The notes under the pieces: generated by a model | Database searches by the model: none | What the model saw: only the letters and a program-made list of their open reading frames with translations | What the model was told of the DNA's origin: nothing | Source of the DNA: Pachypanchax playfairii | Lineage: Eukaryota > Chordata > Actinopteri > Cyprinodontiformes > Aplocheilidae | Direction: 5' to 3' | DNA length: 64,000 nt | Assembly (NCBI GenBank): GCA_006937955.1 | Contig: SSNP01000250.1 | Span: forward strand, 400,861 to 464,860 | Part shown: positions 1 to 13,200 of the stretch, piece after piece | How positions within the stretch are numbered: the stretch's first letter is position 1 | Layout: every line of letters starts with the position of its first letter | Translations under genes and position numbers: made by a program

Positions 1-980
1 TAAGTTAAATAACCATCAAAAAGACCATCAGTCAGACACAGAGGTATGGTTTCAATGAGCTTTGCAAAGGAGAACGCCCAACCAATAATAATAATAATAA
101 TAATATTAATAATAATCATATTCTGATATAATTCTGATGTGTTCACCTCTGCATTGCCTTTTTATTTACAAAGACATCTCCCATCTGGATGGAGCAAGGA
201 AGGGAAACAAGTGTGGGTCAGATAATGAAGTCAGAGTGAAGCAAACAAACACATAATTGGATGGACAACAGTCACAGGTCGTAAACCAACTGGTTTCCAA
301 GATAAACACAAAGTGTTGATTCAGGCCAGGTCTCTTTCAGTTCCCTTACTCCTGCAGCATGACCTGTGAGCTTTTACCAACATCAGAAAACCTTAAAATC
401 TCCAACAGTGATGCTCCTCCACACTGAATGTTTACCAGTCCAGGAGAGCTCTGAGGTCTGCTGATCAGCTGCTCATAGATGTTCCAAAATAAAAGTTAAA
501 GAGGCCATTTCACACACATTTCATGACTTTCTGGTTATTTCTGAAGTATTAAGCTGTAATATGAAACATTTTATATCTAAAAAACTTTAGGAAACACTGA
601 TTAACAGATCTTTCAATCTGTCAGCGTGAAGATTTGTCCGGCATCGGCTGCAACTCATTAATAGTCATTATGCGTATTTGCTAGACTCCGATTGGCCAAC
701 AAACTAGCCTATGAGAGCACGGCTTCCTGTTTCCTTCCCCGCTGCGCATGGTAACAGTGCACCGAGTCTCTGCCAGTTGATACATGTTTATGCTAACAGC
801 TTTTAACTCGGGAGAACTCGGGTTTTATCACCACCTGCGTAGTTTGAGAGATAAAAACTGAAAGAGAAGTTGTTGACCTGTTTTCACCCACTATGAAGGT
901 AAGAACACCTGTGGAGCTAAAATATTCAACAGAAACCTCAGAACAACAAATGTTTTTGATGGAATTTCCTCTTTAAAAAC
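1..980. other. vps16 intron sequence with (AAT)n and promoter-like patch
   Basis: No vps16 exon is visible here. Positions 83-117 are an AAT microsatellite. The stretch from about 600 to 900 is described separately as a possible promoter. The rest is ordinary AT-rich sequence with no supported feature. Confidence 0.5.
685..900 (+). promoter_or_regulatory. possible promoter with short first exon
   Basis: An inverted CCAAT box (ATTGG at 690-694) is followed by ETS-like TTCCTGTTTCC. ATGAAG at 893-898 is followed immediately by a perfect donor, GTAAGA. It could be the first exon of an alternative transcript. However, ATGAAG leaves phase 0, whereas the vps16 exon at 1173 needs phase 1, so it cannot simply splice to it. 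This is weak evidence. Confidence 0.2.
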
Positions 981-985
981 AAAAG

Positions 986-1045
986 GAGAGCTGCTTTTGC
1001 AATAGCTGCACCTAAACTATGGAACAGTTTACATCACATATGGGG
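986..1045 (+). mobile_element. LINE C-terminal fragment
   Basis: The + strand reads RAAFAIAAPKLWNSL, the signature near the C-terminus of fish LINE reverse-transcriptase proteins (usual form RAFSVAAPRLWN). Only this short piece survives. Confidence 0.55.
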
Positions 1046-1172
1046 TGGGGGGTGAGGGGTGAGGGCAGCAGCCCTTCCCATGTGTGATAGAGGTAGAGAC
1101 TTCCATCTATTTTGATCACCCATCACCTGTCTCTGAGATTCACCTGTATCACATCTGTCTCTGTCCTCTCAG

Positions 1173-1288
1173 GTCTGCAAGGGAAGCCTTCCTCTTGGGT
1201 CGTCCTCACTCAGGATAGACAAACTAAAGTCTTGTTGTCAATTGGACCAGAACTCTATGTCCTGGACAACACTTCCTGTACTGCTGTG
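1173..1288 (+). CDS. vps16: vps16 exon a (first exon visible)
   Basis: It follows a CTCTCAG acceptor and ends GCTGTG before GTGAGG. The exon enters with one base carried from an upstream exon outside the window and leaves in phase 0. It encodes a late blade of the beta-propeller, including [19 protein letters not shown] and LYVLDNTSC. No upstream vps16 exon was found in 1-1172. Confidence 0.93.
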
Positions 1289-4200
1289 GTGAGGCGCGCA
1301 CACAGTCAGGCAGGTGACTAGATGAGGTCATATTAGTTACCTGTCTGAGACCTTTCCATATCTCTGCAGTGTCCTCCTGGTCTCAGTCCTCAGGCTGGCC
1401 GCATCATTGACATGGCTGTATCTTTCAGTTACAAATACCTGGCTCTTTTCATGGACTCTGGACACTTATGGACTGGCTATTCCAATCTACAGGTGAGTGG
1501 TTCCAGTATTATTTCATGTTTTAAGTTGGGTGGGGTTTTCCTGGCAGGGATGATTAAGAGGGGATTATTCTGTCTGCAGGAGAAACTGAGTGAAGTTGAT
1601 ACGAGACAAACAGCAACTCCCAAACAGATGGTCTGGTATGTTCACCTGTCTGTTCACCTGTCTGTTAACCTGTTTGCCTGGGAAGTAACCTCCTCGCCTG
1701 CCTACCTGGACAATGGGCTGCTCACCCGTCTATAGAAATGTCTGTTCTTCAAATATGTGCCATAGTCTCCACTTGTCTGTGTGTTCAGGTGCCGCAGACC
1801 AAAGAGCCAACAGCCGTCTGTGGTGTTGATGTGGGACAGACTCCTCCTGGTGGTTGGAGTGTGTAATGACACCATCCAGTATCTTTGAAAATAGAGGTAG
1901 ACCAAGCAGAGTTTTCTTGTTAGTGCCAGTCTTTAGAAACTAGGATAGCTAGTGGCTAATTTACAATGCCAGTATATTAATAAAATGTTTTTGTCCAGTT
2001 TCTATTTAGAAAATGGAACTAAATAAAATGTGATTCCTAAAATTGAACCATTTATTCAACAACACTTAGAACAAATTAAATACATTTAAAGTGTCTTTGA
2101 CTCACTCGAGTTTCAATTAAACATTTATGATCATTAATACTGTGTTTAATGAAACATGCTGCAGGTTTGTGTGTTTGACTCTTATAAGTCATGTATGAAT
2201 GTTTTTATTTGCTTCAGTGAGAAACAGGAAGTGATGAAACAGGAAGCAGCTCTTTGTTTCCATCTTACATGGACATTAAAGAGCAACTCACCCTCAAAAG
2301 GAACTGATTTCAACTCAAACAGCATCAGAACTGGTTCTGTTCACATCGTCTCGTCTCCTGAGTCCATTTCTCCTTCAGAAACCACAGATTCTGGTTCTGG
2401 TTCTACAGGTTCTGTCAGAGTAAATCACTTCGTTTACGTCTCCTGTTCCTGTTTCATCACTTCCTGTAAATAAACCCTCCTCAGAATTCTGTAGCAATAT
2501 TCCATAAATCTGCATATTGAGACTTTATTCTGAACCTCCTGGTTTATGTGACAAAGGAACCACAAGAACAAATCTAATAGTGATTGATAAAAACTAGTAA
2601 AATAACCTGTAAAAATCACATCAGAGACACTTTAACTTACTTGTAATATACAAGGTATATATAATCTATAAAAGAGCATCATTGCTTAAAAAAAGTGGCA
2701 AATATTGAAAAATGACATTGAAATATCTTCAGACTTGAACCAGGACATGTATTTTAGTTCTCATATAAAAAAAGACCTCCAGCTGATCCAAACTACTGCT
2801 GCCAGAGTTCTGATGAGAGTTAGAAGGAGAGATCATATTTCTCCTGTTTTAGCATCACTAGAATAAAGTTTAAAATGTTCCTTCTCACATACAAAGATCT
2901 TAACAACCAGGATCCATCTGATATTAAAGATCTTATTGTTCTAGATGTTCCTAACAGAACACTCTCAGACTGCAGATCTGCTTCTGGTTCCTAGAGGTTC
3001 TAAAACGGGAGGCAGAGCTTTTAGTTATCAGGCTCCTCTCCTGTCCAGGATGGAGGATTAAGTTGAAATGAAGATTCAACATCCTGCATCCAATTATTAT
3101 TTATAACTGAAATATTTTCAGGAATCTGTGAACCTGGACTGATGTGAACCTGGACTTGACATTTCTGTAAAGTCCGTTGAGAGGATCTTGTTATGAACTG
3201 CTTTAGATGCAAAACTGAACTAAACAGCACCAGTAACACAGTAACATAGTCTCTTTTCCTGTAAAGTTAACACCTTGACCATGACATCAGGTTCTCTGTT
3301 GAGGAACAATCTGTGTTAGTGGGAGAACTTGATGGAGTTCGGATCATCAGCTTGATCAATCAAGAGCTGCTGCAAGAGGTTCCTCTGGTTTGTCAGGACA
3401 TCTTTAAGATTGCCTCCATGGCTCCTGGAGCTCTGCTGCTGGAAGCCCACCGCGAGTATGAGGTACACTTGTTTGAGTAGACTCCACTGAAGACAGACAG
3501 GTGTTCCATGTATTCACAGGTTTCTTGTCTAATTTCCTGTTTGTGTAGAAGTCCAGTCAGAAGGCGGATGAGTACCTGAGAGAGATCAAGGAGCAGAATG
3601 TGTTGGGGGACGCCGTCCAGCAGTGTGTTGCGGCAGCAGGTCACGAATATGACACTGACACCCAGAAGGCCCTGATGAGGGTGAGAGACATTCACCTCAA
3701 GGACAGATCAGGTTCAGGTTATATACACAGCTCAAAAACTAAAGGGAACACTTAAAACACACAGTAGCTACGTTTACATGCGCCAAATTTCCCCAATCTG
3801 ATTAAAATCTTGGTCGATCTGAATTCCCAAATCCCTGTTTACATGAACACTAACTGAAATGATCTGATCATGCCATGAGTACACATGCACCAAGCACTCG
3901 ATCAGGTTAAATGAGTTGAGCATGCGCACAGCGAGTTGTCTTACAAACTCCGTCCTTTCTGCACGTCTTTCCCGCCCCATCGTGTGCTCGATCTGACTCA
4001 CGTTATCCCCAATATGGACCTTCTGCAGGTGATTACCTTTATGTTTGGGTTTTTACTGGTCGCATTAACCAAGCTAGAGGCTGAATACATATTACTACTG
4101 CTCCTCCACCACAGGAGAGGAGAGCAGGATGACAGGATGACTGCACCAGCAGACCACTTCTGTTTACCTCCCGCTATGTTTTCTACTTGGGTCTGAGAAA

Positions 4201-7200
4201 GCAGAAAGACGTCACGCTGAAGTTGTACGCATGTGCAGTGGGCTCTTTTCACCCTTTCTTTCCTAATGGGTGTATACATGCACGTCTATCTGAATGAAGA
4301 TCGGACAAAACCACCCCTCTAGATCGGAAGTAAATTTCATTCTGATCAGGCTGCATCGGATCAAAACATTCTGATTGACATGTTTACATGACGTATTTTT
4401 GTTCCGATTGGGCGTTTATTCTGATTAAATGTGCCCATGTAAACGTAGCTAGTGTAACTCCAAGTCAATCAGATGTGAGTCAAACTGTCCACTCAGGAAG
4501 TAACGCTGACTTACAATCAGTCTCACATGCTGTAAATAGAATAAACATCAGGTGTAAATTATAGACAATTAGTAAGACGTCCATAAAGGAGGTTCTGTAG
4601 GTGGAGACCACAGACCACTTCTCACTTCCTGTTTCTGGATGATGTTTTGGTCTCTATTGAATGCTGGTGGTGCTTCACTCTAGTGGTAACATGAGACGGA
4701 GTCTACAACCCACACAGGTAGATCAGGTAGTCCAGCTGATCCAGGATGGAACATCAATACCAGCTGTATGTCTGTCAGCATCGTGTCCAGAGCATGGAGA
4801 CACTACCAGGAGACAGACCAGTACATCAGGACACAGGCCAGTACATCAGGAGACAAGCCGGTGCACCAGGAGACAGGCCAGTACACCAGGAGACAGGCCA
4901 GTACACCAGGAGACAGGCCAGTACATCAGGAGACAGACCAGTACATCAGGAGACAAGCCGGTGCACCAGGAGACAGGCCAGTACATCAGGAGACAGACCA
5001 GTACACCAGGAGACAGGCCAGTACATAGGGAGACAGACCAGTACATCAGGAGACAGGCCAGTACACCAGGAGACAGGCCAGTACATCAGGAGACAGACCA
5101 GTACATCAGGAGACAGGCCAGTACATAGGGAGACAGACCAGTACATCAGGAGACAGGCGGGTGCACCAGGAGACAGGCCAGTACATAGGGAGACAGACCA
5201 GTACATCAGGAGACAGGCGGGTGCACCAGGAGACAGGCCAGTACACCAGGAGACAGGCCAGTACACCAGGAGACAGGCCAGTACACCAGGAGACAGGCCA
5301 GTACATAGGGAGACAGACCAGTACATCAGGAGACAGGCCGGTGCACCAGGAGACAGGCCAGTACATCAGGAGACAGACCAGTACACCAGGAGACAGGCCA
5401 GTACATAGGGAGACAGACCAGTACATCAGGAGACAGACCAGTACATCAGGAGACAGGCGGGTGCACCAGGAGACAGGCCAGTACATAGGGAGACAGACCA
5501 GTACATCAGGAGACAGGCCGGTGCACCAGGAGACAGGCCAGTACATCAGGAGACAGACCAGTACACCAGGAGACAGGCCAGTACATAGGGAGACAGACCA
5601 GTACATCAGTAGACAGGCCGGCGCACCAGGAGACAGGCCAGTACATCAGGAGACAGACCAGTACATCAGGAGACAGACCAGTACATCAGGAGACAGGCCA
5701 GTACATCAGGAGACAGGCCAGTACATCAGGAGACAGACCAGTACACCAGGAGACAGGCCAGTACATAGGGAGACAGACCAGTACATCAGGAGACAGACCA
5801 GTACATCAGGAGACAGGCCAGTACATAGGGAGACAGACCAGTACATCAGGAGACAGGCCGGTGCACCAGGAGACAGGCCAGTACATCAGGAGACAGACCA
5901 GTACATCAGGAGACAGACCAGTACATCAGGAGACAGGCCAGTACATCAGGAGACAGGCCAGTACACCAGGAGACAGGCCAGTACATCAGGAGACAGACCA
6001 GTACATCAGGAGACAGACCAGTACATCAGGAGACAGACCAGTACATCAGGAGACAGACCAGTACATAGGGAGACAGGCGGGTGCACCAGGAGACAGGCCA
6101 GTACATAGGGAGACAGACCGGTACATCAGGAGACAGGCGGGTGCACCAGGAGACAGGCCAGTACACCAGGAGACAGGCCAGTACACCAGGAGACAGACCA
6201 GTACATAAGGAGACAGACCAGTACATCAGGAGACAGGCCAGTACACCACGAGACAGGCCAGTACACCAGGAGACAGACCAGTACATCAGGAGACAGGCCA
6301 GTACATAGGGAGACAGACCAGTACATCAGGAGACAGGCGGGTGCACCAGGAGACAGGCCAGTACATAGGGAGACAGACCAGTACATCAGGAGACAGGCGG
6401 GTGCACCAGGAGACAGACCAGTACATAGGGAGACAGACCAGTACATCAGGACACAGGCCAGTACATCAGGAGACAGGCCGGTACATCAGGAGACAGGCCA
6501 GTACACCAGGAGACAGACCAGTACATCAGGAGACAGGCCAGTACATCAGGAGACAGGCCAGTACATAGGGAGACAGACCGGTACATCAGGAGACAGGCGG
6601 GTGCACCAGGAGACAGGCCAGTACATAGGGAGACAGACCAGTACATCAGGAGACAGGCGGGTGCACCAGGAGACAGGCCAGTACATAGGGAGACAGGCCA
6701 GTACACCAGGAGACAGACCGGTACATCAGGAGACAGACCGGTACATCAGGAGACAGGCCGGTGCACCAGGAGACAGGCCAGTACATCAGGTAGACAGGCC
6801 AGTACACCAGGAGACAGACCAGTACATCAGGAGACAGACCAGTACATCAGGAGACAGGCCAGTACACCAGGAGACAGGCCAGTACATCAGGAGACAGACC
6901 AGTACATCAGGAGACAGGCCAGTACATAGGGAGACAGACCAGTACATCAGGAGACAGGCGGGTGCACCAGGAGACAGGCCAGTACATAGGGAGACAGACC
7001 AGTACATCAGGAGACAGGCGGGTGCACCAGGAGACAGGCCAGTACATAGGGAGACAGGCCAGTACACCAGGAGACAGACCAGTACATAGGGAGACAGACC
7101 AGTACATCAGGACACAGGCGGGTGCACCAGGAGACAGGCCAGTACATAGGGAGACAGACCAGTACATCAGGAGACAGGCGGGTGCACCAGGAGACAGGCC

Positions 7201-10200
7201 AGTAAATCAGGAGACAGGCCAGTACATAGGGAGACAGACCAGTACATCAGTAGACAGGCCGGTGCACCAGGAGACAGGCCAGTACATCAGGAGACAGACC
7301 AGTACATCAGGAGACAGACCAGTACATCAGGAGACAGACCAGTACATCAGTAGACAGGCCGGTGCACCAGGAGACAGGCCAGTACATCAGGAGACAGGCC
7401 AGTACACCAGGAGACAGACCAGTACATAGGGAGACAGACCAGTACATCAGGACACAGGCCAGTACATCAGGAGACAGGCCGGTACATCAGGAGACAGGCC
7501 AGTACATCAGGAGACAAGCCGGTGCATCAGGAGACAGGCCAGTACATAGGGAGACAGACCGGTACATCAGTAGACAGGCCGGTGCACCAGGAGACAGGCC
7601 AGTACACCAGGAGACAGACCAGTACATCAGGAGACAGGCCAGTACATAGGGAGACAGACCAGTACATCAGGAGACAGGCCAGTACATCAGGAGACAGGCC
7701 AGTACACCAGGAGACAGGCCAGTACATAGGGAGACAGACCAGTACATCAGGAGACAGGCCGGTGCACCAGGAGACAGGCCAGTACATAGGGAGACAGGCC
7801 AGTACACCAGGAGACAGACCCGTACATAGGGAGACAGACCAGTACACCAGGAGACAGGCCAGTACACCAGGAGACAGGCCAGTACACCAGGAGACAGGCC
7901 AGTACATAGGGAGACAGACCAGTACATCAGTAGACAGGCCAGTACACCAGGAGACAGGCCAGTACATCAGGAGACAGACCAGTACATCAGGAGACAGACC
8001 AGTACACCAGGAGACAGGCCAGTACATCAGGAGACAGACCGGTACACCAGGAGACAGACCGGTACATCAGGAGACAGGCCGGTGCACCAGGAGACAGGCC
8101 AGTACATAGGGAGACAGACCAGTACATCAGGAAACAGGCCAGTACATCAGGAGACAGGCCGGTACATCAGGACACAGGCCAGTACATCAGGAGACAAGCC
8201 GGTGCACCAGGAGACAGGCCGGTACATAAGGAGACAGACCAGTACATAAAGAGACAGACCAGTACATCAGGAGACAGACCAGTACACAAGGAGACAGGCC
8301 AGTACACCAGGAGACAGGCCAGTACACCAGGAGACAGACCAGTACATCAGGAGACAGGCGGGTGCACCAGGAGACAGGCCAGTACATAGGGAGACAGACC
8401 AGTACATCAGGAGACAGGCCGGCGCACCAGGAGACAGGCCAGTACATCAGGAGACAGACCAGTACACCAGGAGACAGGCGGGTGCACCAGGAGACAGGCC
8501 AGTACACCAGGAGACAGGCCAGTACATAGGGAGACAGACCAGTACATCAGGAGACAGGCGGGTGCACCAGGAGACAGGCCAGTACATAGGGAGACAGACC
8601 AGTACATCAGGAGACAGGCCAGTACACCAGGAGACAGGCCAGTACACCAGGAGACAGACCGGTACATCAGGAGACAGACCAGTACATCAGGACACAGGCC
8701 AGTACATCAGGAGACAGGCCGGTGCACCAGGACACAGGCCAGTACATCAGGAGACAAGCCGGTGCACCAGGAGACAGGCCAGTACATCAGGAGACAGACC
8801 AGTACATCAGGAGACAGACCAGTACATCAGGAGACAGACCAGTACATAGGGAGACAGACCAGTACATCAGGAGACAGGCCAGTACACCAGGAGACAGGCC
8901 AGTACATCAGGAGACAGACCAGTACATCAGGAGACAGACCAGTACATAGGGAGACAGACCAGTACATCAGGAGACAGGCCAGTACACCAGGAGACAGGCC
9001 AGTACACCAGGAGACAGGCCAGTACATCAGGAGACAGGCCAGTACATCAGGAGACAGGCCAGTACACCAGGAGACAGGCCAGTACATAGGGAGACAGACC
9101 AGTACATCAGGAGACAGGCGGGTGCACCAGGAGACAGGCCAGTACATAGGGAGACAGACCAGTACATCAGGAGACAGACCAGTACATCAGGAGACAGACC
9201 AGTACATCAGGAGACAGACCAGTACATAGGGAGACAGACCAGTACATCAGGAGACAGGCGGGTGCACCAGGAGACAGGCCAGTACATCAGGAGACAGGCC
9301 AGTACACCGGGAGACAGGCCAGTACACCAGGAGACAGGCCAGTACATCAGGAGACAGACCGGTACATCAGGAGACAGGCGGGTGCACCAGGAGACAGGCC
9401 AGTACATAGGGAGACAGACCAGTACATCAGGAGACAGGCCAGTACACCAGGAGACAGGCCAGTACATCAGGAGACAGACCAGTACATCAGGAGACAGACC
9501 AGTACACCAGGAGACAGGCCAGTACATAGGGAGACAGACCAGTACATCAGTAGACAGGCCGGCGCACCAGGAGACAGGCCAGTACATAAGGAGACAGACC
9601 AGTACATCAGGAGACAGACCAGTACATCAGGAGACAGGCCAGTACATAGGGAGACAGACCATACATCAGGAGACAGACCAGTACATCAGGAGACAGACCA
9701 GTACATCAGGAGACAGACCAGTACATCAGGAGACAGGCCAGTACACCAGGAGACAGGCCAGTACATAGGGAGACAGACCAGTACATCAGGAGACAGGCGG
9801 GTGCACCAGGAGACAGGCCAGTACATAGGGAGACAGGCCAGTACACCAGGAGACAGACCAGTACATAGGGAGACAGGCCAGTACACCAGGAGACAGGCCA
9901 GTACATCAGGAGACAGACCAGTACATCAGGAGACAGGCCAGTACACCAGGAGACAGGCCAGTACATCAGGAGACAGACCAGTACATCAGGAGACAGGCCA
10001 GTACACCAGGAGACAGGCCAGTACATAGGGAGACAGACCAGTACATCAGGAGACAGGCGGGTGCACCAGGAGACAGGCCAGTACATCAGGAGACAGGCGG
10101 GTGCACCAGGAGACAGGCGGGTGCACCAGGAGACAGGCCAGTACACCAGGAGACAGACCAGTACATCAGGAGACAGACCAGTACATCAGGAGACAGGCCA

Positions 10201-13200
10201 GTACATAGGGAGACAGACCAGTACATCAGGAGACAGACCAGTACACCAGGAGACAGGCCAGAACACCAGGAGACAGGCCAGTACACCAGGAGACAGGCCA
10301 GTGCACCAGGAGACAGGCCAGTACATAGGGAGACAGGCCAGTACACCAGGAGACAGACCAGTACATAGGGAGACAGACCAGTACATCAGGACACAGGCCA
10401 GTACATCAGGAGACAGGCCGGTACATAGGGAGACAGACCAGTACATCAGGACACAGGCCAGTACATCAGGAGACAAGCCGGTGCACCAGGAGACAGGCCG
10501 GTACATAGGGAGACAGACCAGTACATCAGGAGACAGGCCAGTACACCAGGAGACAGGCCAGTACACCAGGAGACAGGCCAGTACATAGGGAGACAGACCA
10601 GTACATCAGGAGACAGACCGGTACATCAGGAGACAGACCGGTACATCAGGAGACAGGCGGGTGCACCAGGAGACAGGCCAGTACATAGGGAGACAGACCG
10701 GTACATCAGGAGACAGGCGGGTGCACCAGGAGACAGGCCAGTACACCAGGAGACAGGCCAGTACACCAGGAGACAGACCAGTACATCAGGAGACAGGCCA
10801 GTACATAGGGAGACAGACCAGTACATCAGGAGACAGGCGGGTGCACCAGGAGACAGGCCAGTACATAGGGAGACAGACCAGTACATCAGGAGACAGGCCG
10901 GTACATCAGGAGACAGGCCGGTACATCAGGAGACAGGCGGGTGCACCAGGAGACAGGCGGGTGCACCAGGAGACAGGCCGGTACACCAGGAGACAGGCCA
11001 GTTCATCAGGAGACAGACCAGTACATCAGGAGACAGGCCGGTGCATCAGGAGACAGGCGGGTGCACCAGGAGACAGGCCGGTACACCGGGAGACAGACCG
11101 GTACATCGGGAGACAGACCGGTACACCGGGAGACAGACCGGTACATCGGGAGACAGACCGGTACATCGGGAGACAGACCGGTACATCAGGAGACAGGCGG
11201 GTGCACCAGGAGACAGGCCGGTACATAGGGAGACAGACCAGTACATCAGGAGACAGGCCGGTAACAGGCGGGTGCACCAGGAGACAGGCCGGTGCACCAG
11301 GAGACAGGCGGGTGCACCAGGAGACAGGCGGGTGCACCAGGAGACAGGCGGGTGCACCAGGAGACAGGCCGGTACACCAGGAGACAGACCGGTACATCGG
11401 GAGACAGGCCGGTACATAGGGAGACAGGCCGGTACATCAGGAGACAGGCCGGTACACCAGGAGACAGGCCGGTACATAGGGAGACAGACCAGTACATCAG
11501 GAGACAGGCCGGTAACAGGCGGGTGCACCAGGAGACAGGCGGGTGCACCAGGAGACAGGCGGGTGCACCAGGAGACAGGCCAGTACACCAGGAGACAGAC
11601 CGGTGCACCAGGAGACAGACCGGTACATCAGGAGACAGGCCGGTGCACCAGGAGACAGGCCAGTACACCAGGAGACAGGCCGGTGCACCAGGAGACAGGC
11701 CAGTACACCAGGAGACAGACCAGTACATCAGGAGACAGGCGGGTGCACCAGGAGACAGGCCAGTACATAGGGAGACAGACCGGTACATCAGGAGACAGGC
11801 GGTACACCAGGGGACAGGCCAGTACATCAGGAGACAGACCGGTACATCAGGAGACAGGCCGGTACACCAGGAGACAGGCCAGTACATAGGGAGACAGGCC
11901 GGTACATCAGGAGACAGGCGGGTACACCAGGAGACAGGCCAGTACATAGGGAGACAGGCCAGTACACCAGGAGACAGACCAGTACATCAGGAGACAGGCC
12001 AGTACATAGGGAGACAGACCAGTACATCAGGAGACAGGCCGGTACATCAGGAGACAGGCCGGTGCACCAGGAGACAGCCGGGTGCACCAGGAGACAGGCG
12101 GGTGCACCAGGAGACAGGCCAGTACACCAGGAGACAGGCCAGTACATAGGGAGACAGACCAGTACATCAGTAGACAGGCCGGCGCACCAGGAGACAGGCC
12201 AGTACATCAGGAGACAGACCAGTACATCAGGAGACAGACCAGTACATCAGGAGACAGACCAGTACATAGGGAGACAGACCAGTACATCAGGAGACAGGCC
12301 AGTACACCAGGAGACAGGCCAGTACACCAGGAGACAGGCCAGTACATAGGGAGACAGACCAGTACATCAGGAGACAGGCGGGTGCACCAGGAGACAGGCC
12401 AGTACATAAGGAGACAGGCCAGTACACCAGGAGACAGGCCAGTACATAGGGAGACAGACCAGTACATCAGGAGACAGACCAGTACATCAGGAGACAGGCC
12501 AGTACATAGGGAGACAGACCAGTACATCAGGAGACAGGCCAGTACATAGGGAGACAGACCAGTACATCAGGAGACAGGCGGGTGCACAGGAGACAGGCCA
12601 GTACATAGGGAGACAGACCAGTACATCAGTAGACAGGCCGGCGCACCAGGAGACAGGCCAGTACATCAGGAGACAGACCAGTACACCAGGAGACAGGCCA
12701 GTACACCAGGAGACAGGCCAGTACATAGGGAGACAGACCAGTACATCAGGAGACAGACCAGTACATCAGGAGACAGGCCAGTACACCAGGAGACAGACCA
12801 GTACATCAGGAGACAGGCCAGTACATCAGGAGACAGACCAGTACATCAGGAGACAGACCAGTACATAGGGAGACAGACCAGTACATCAGGAGACAGGCGG
12901 GTGCACCAGGAGACAGGCCAGTACATAGGGAGACAGGCCAGTACACCAGGAGACAGGCCAGTACATAGGGAGACAGACCAGTACATCAGGAGACAGGCCA
13001 GTACATCAGGAGACAGACCAGTACATCAGGAGACAGGCCGGTGCACCAGGAGACAGGCCAGTACATAGGGAGACAGACCAGTACATCAGGAGACAGGCGG
13101 TACACCAGGAGACAGGCCAGTACATAGGGAGACAGACCAGTACATCAGGAGACAGACCGGTACATCAGGAGACAGGCCGGTGCACCAGGAGACAGCCGGG

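Noticed and set aside
893..898. ATGAAG as the start of vps16
   Set aside because: The known N-terminus differs, about 170 residues would be missing, and the phase does not fit the exon at 1173.
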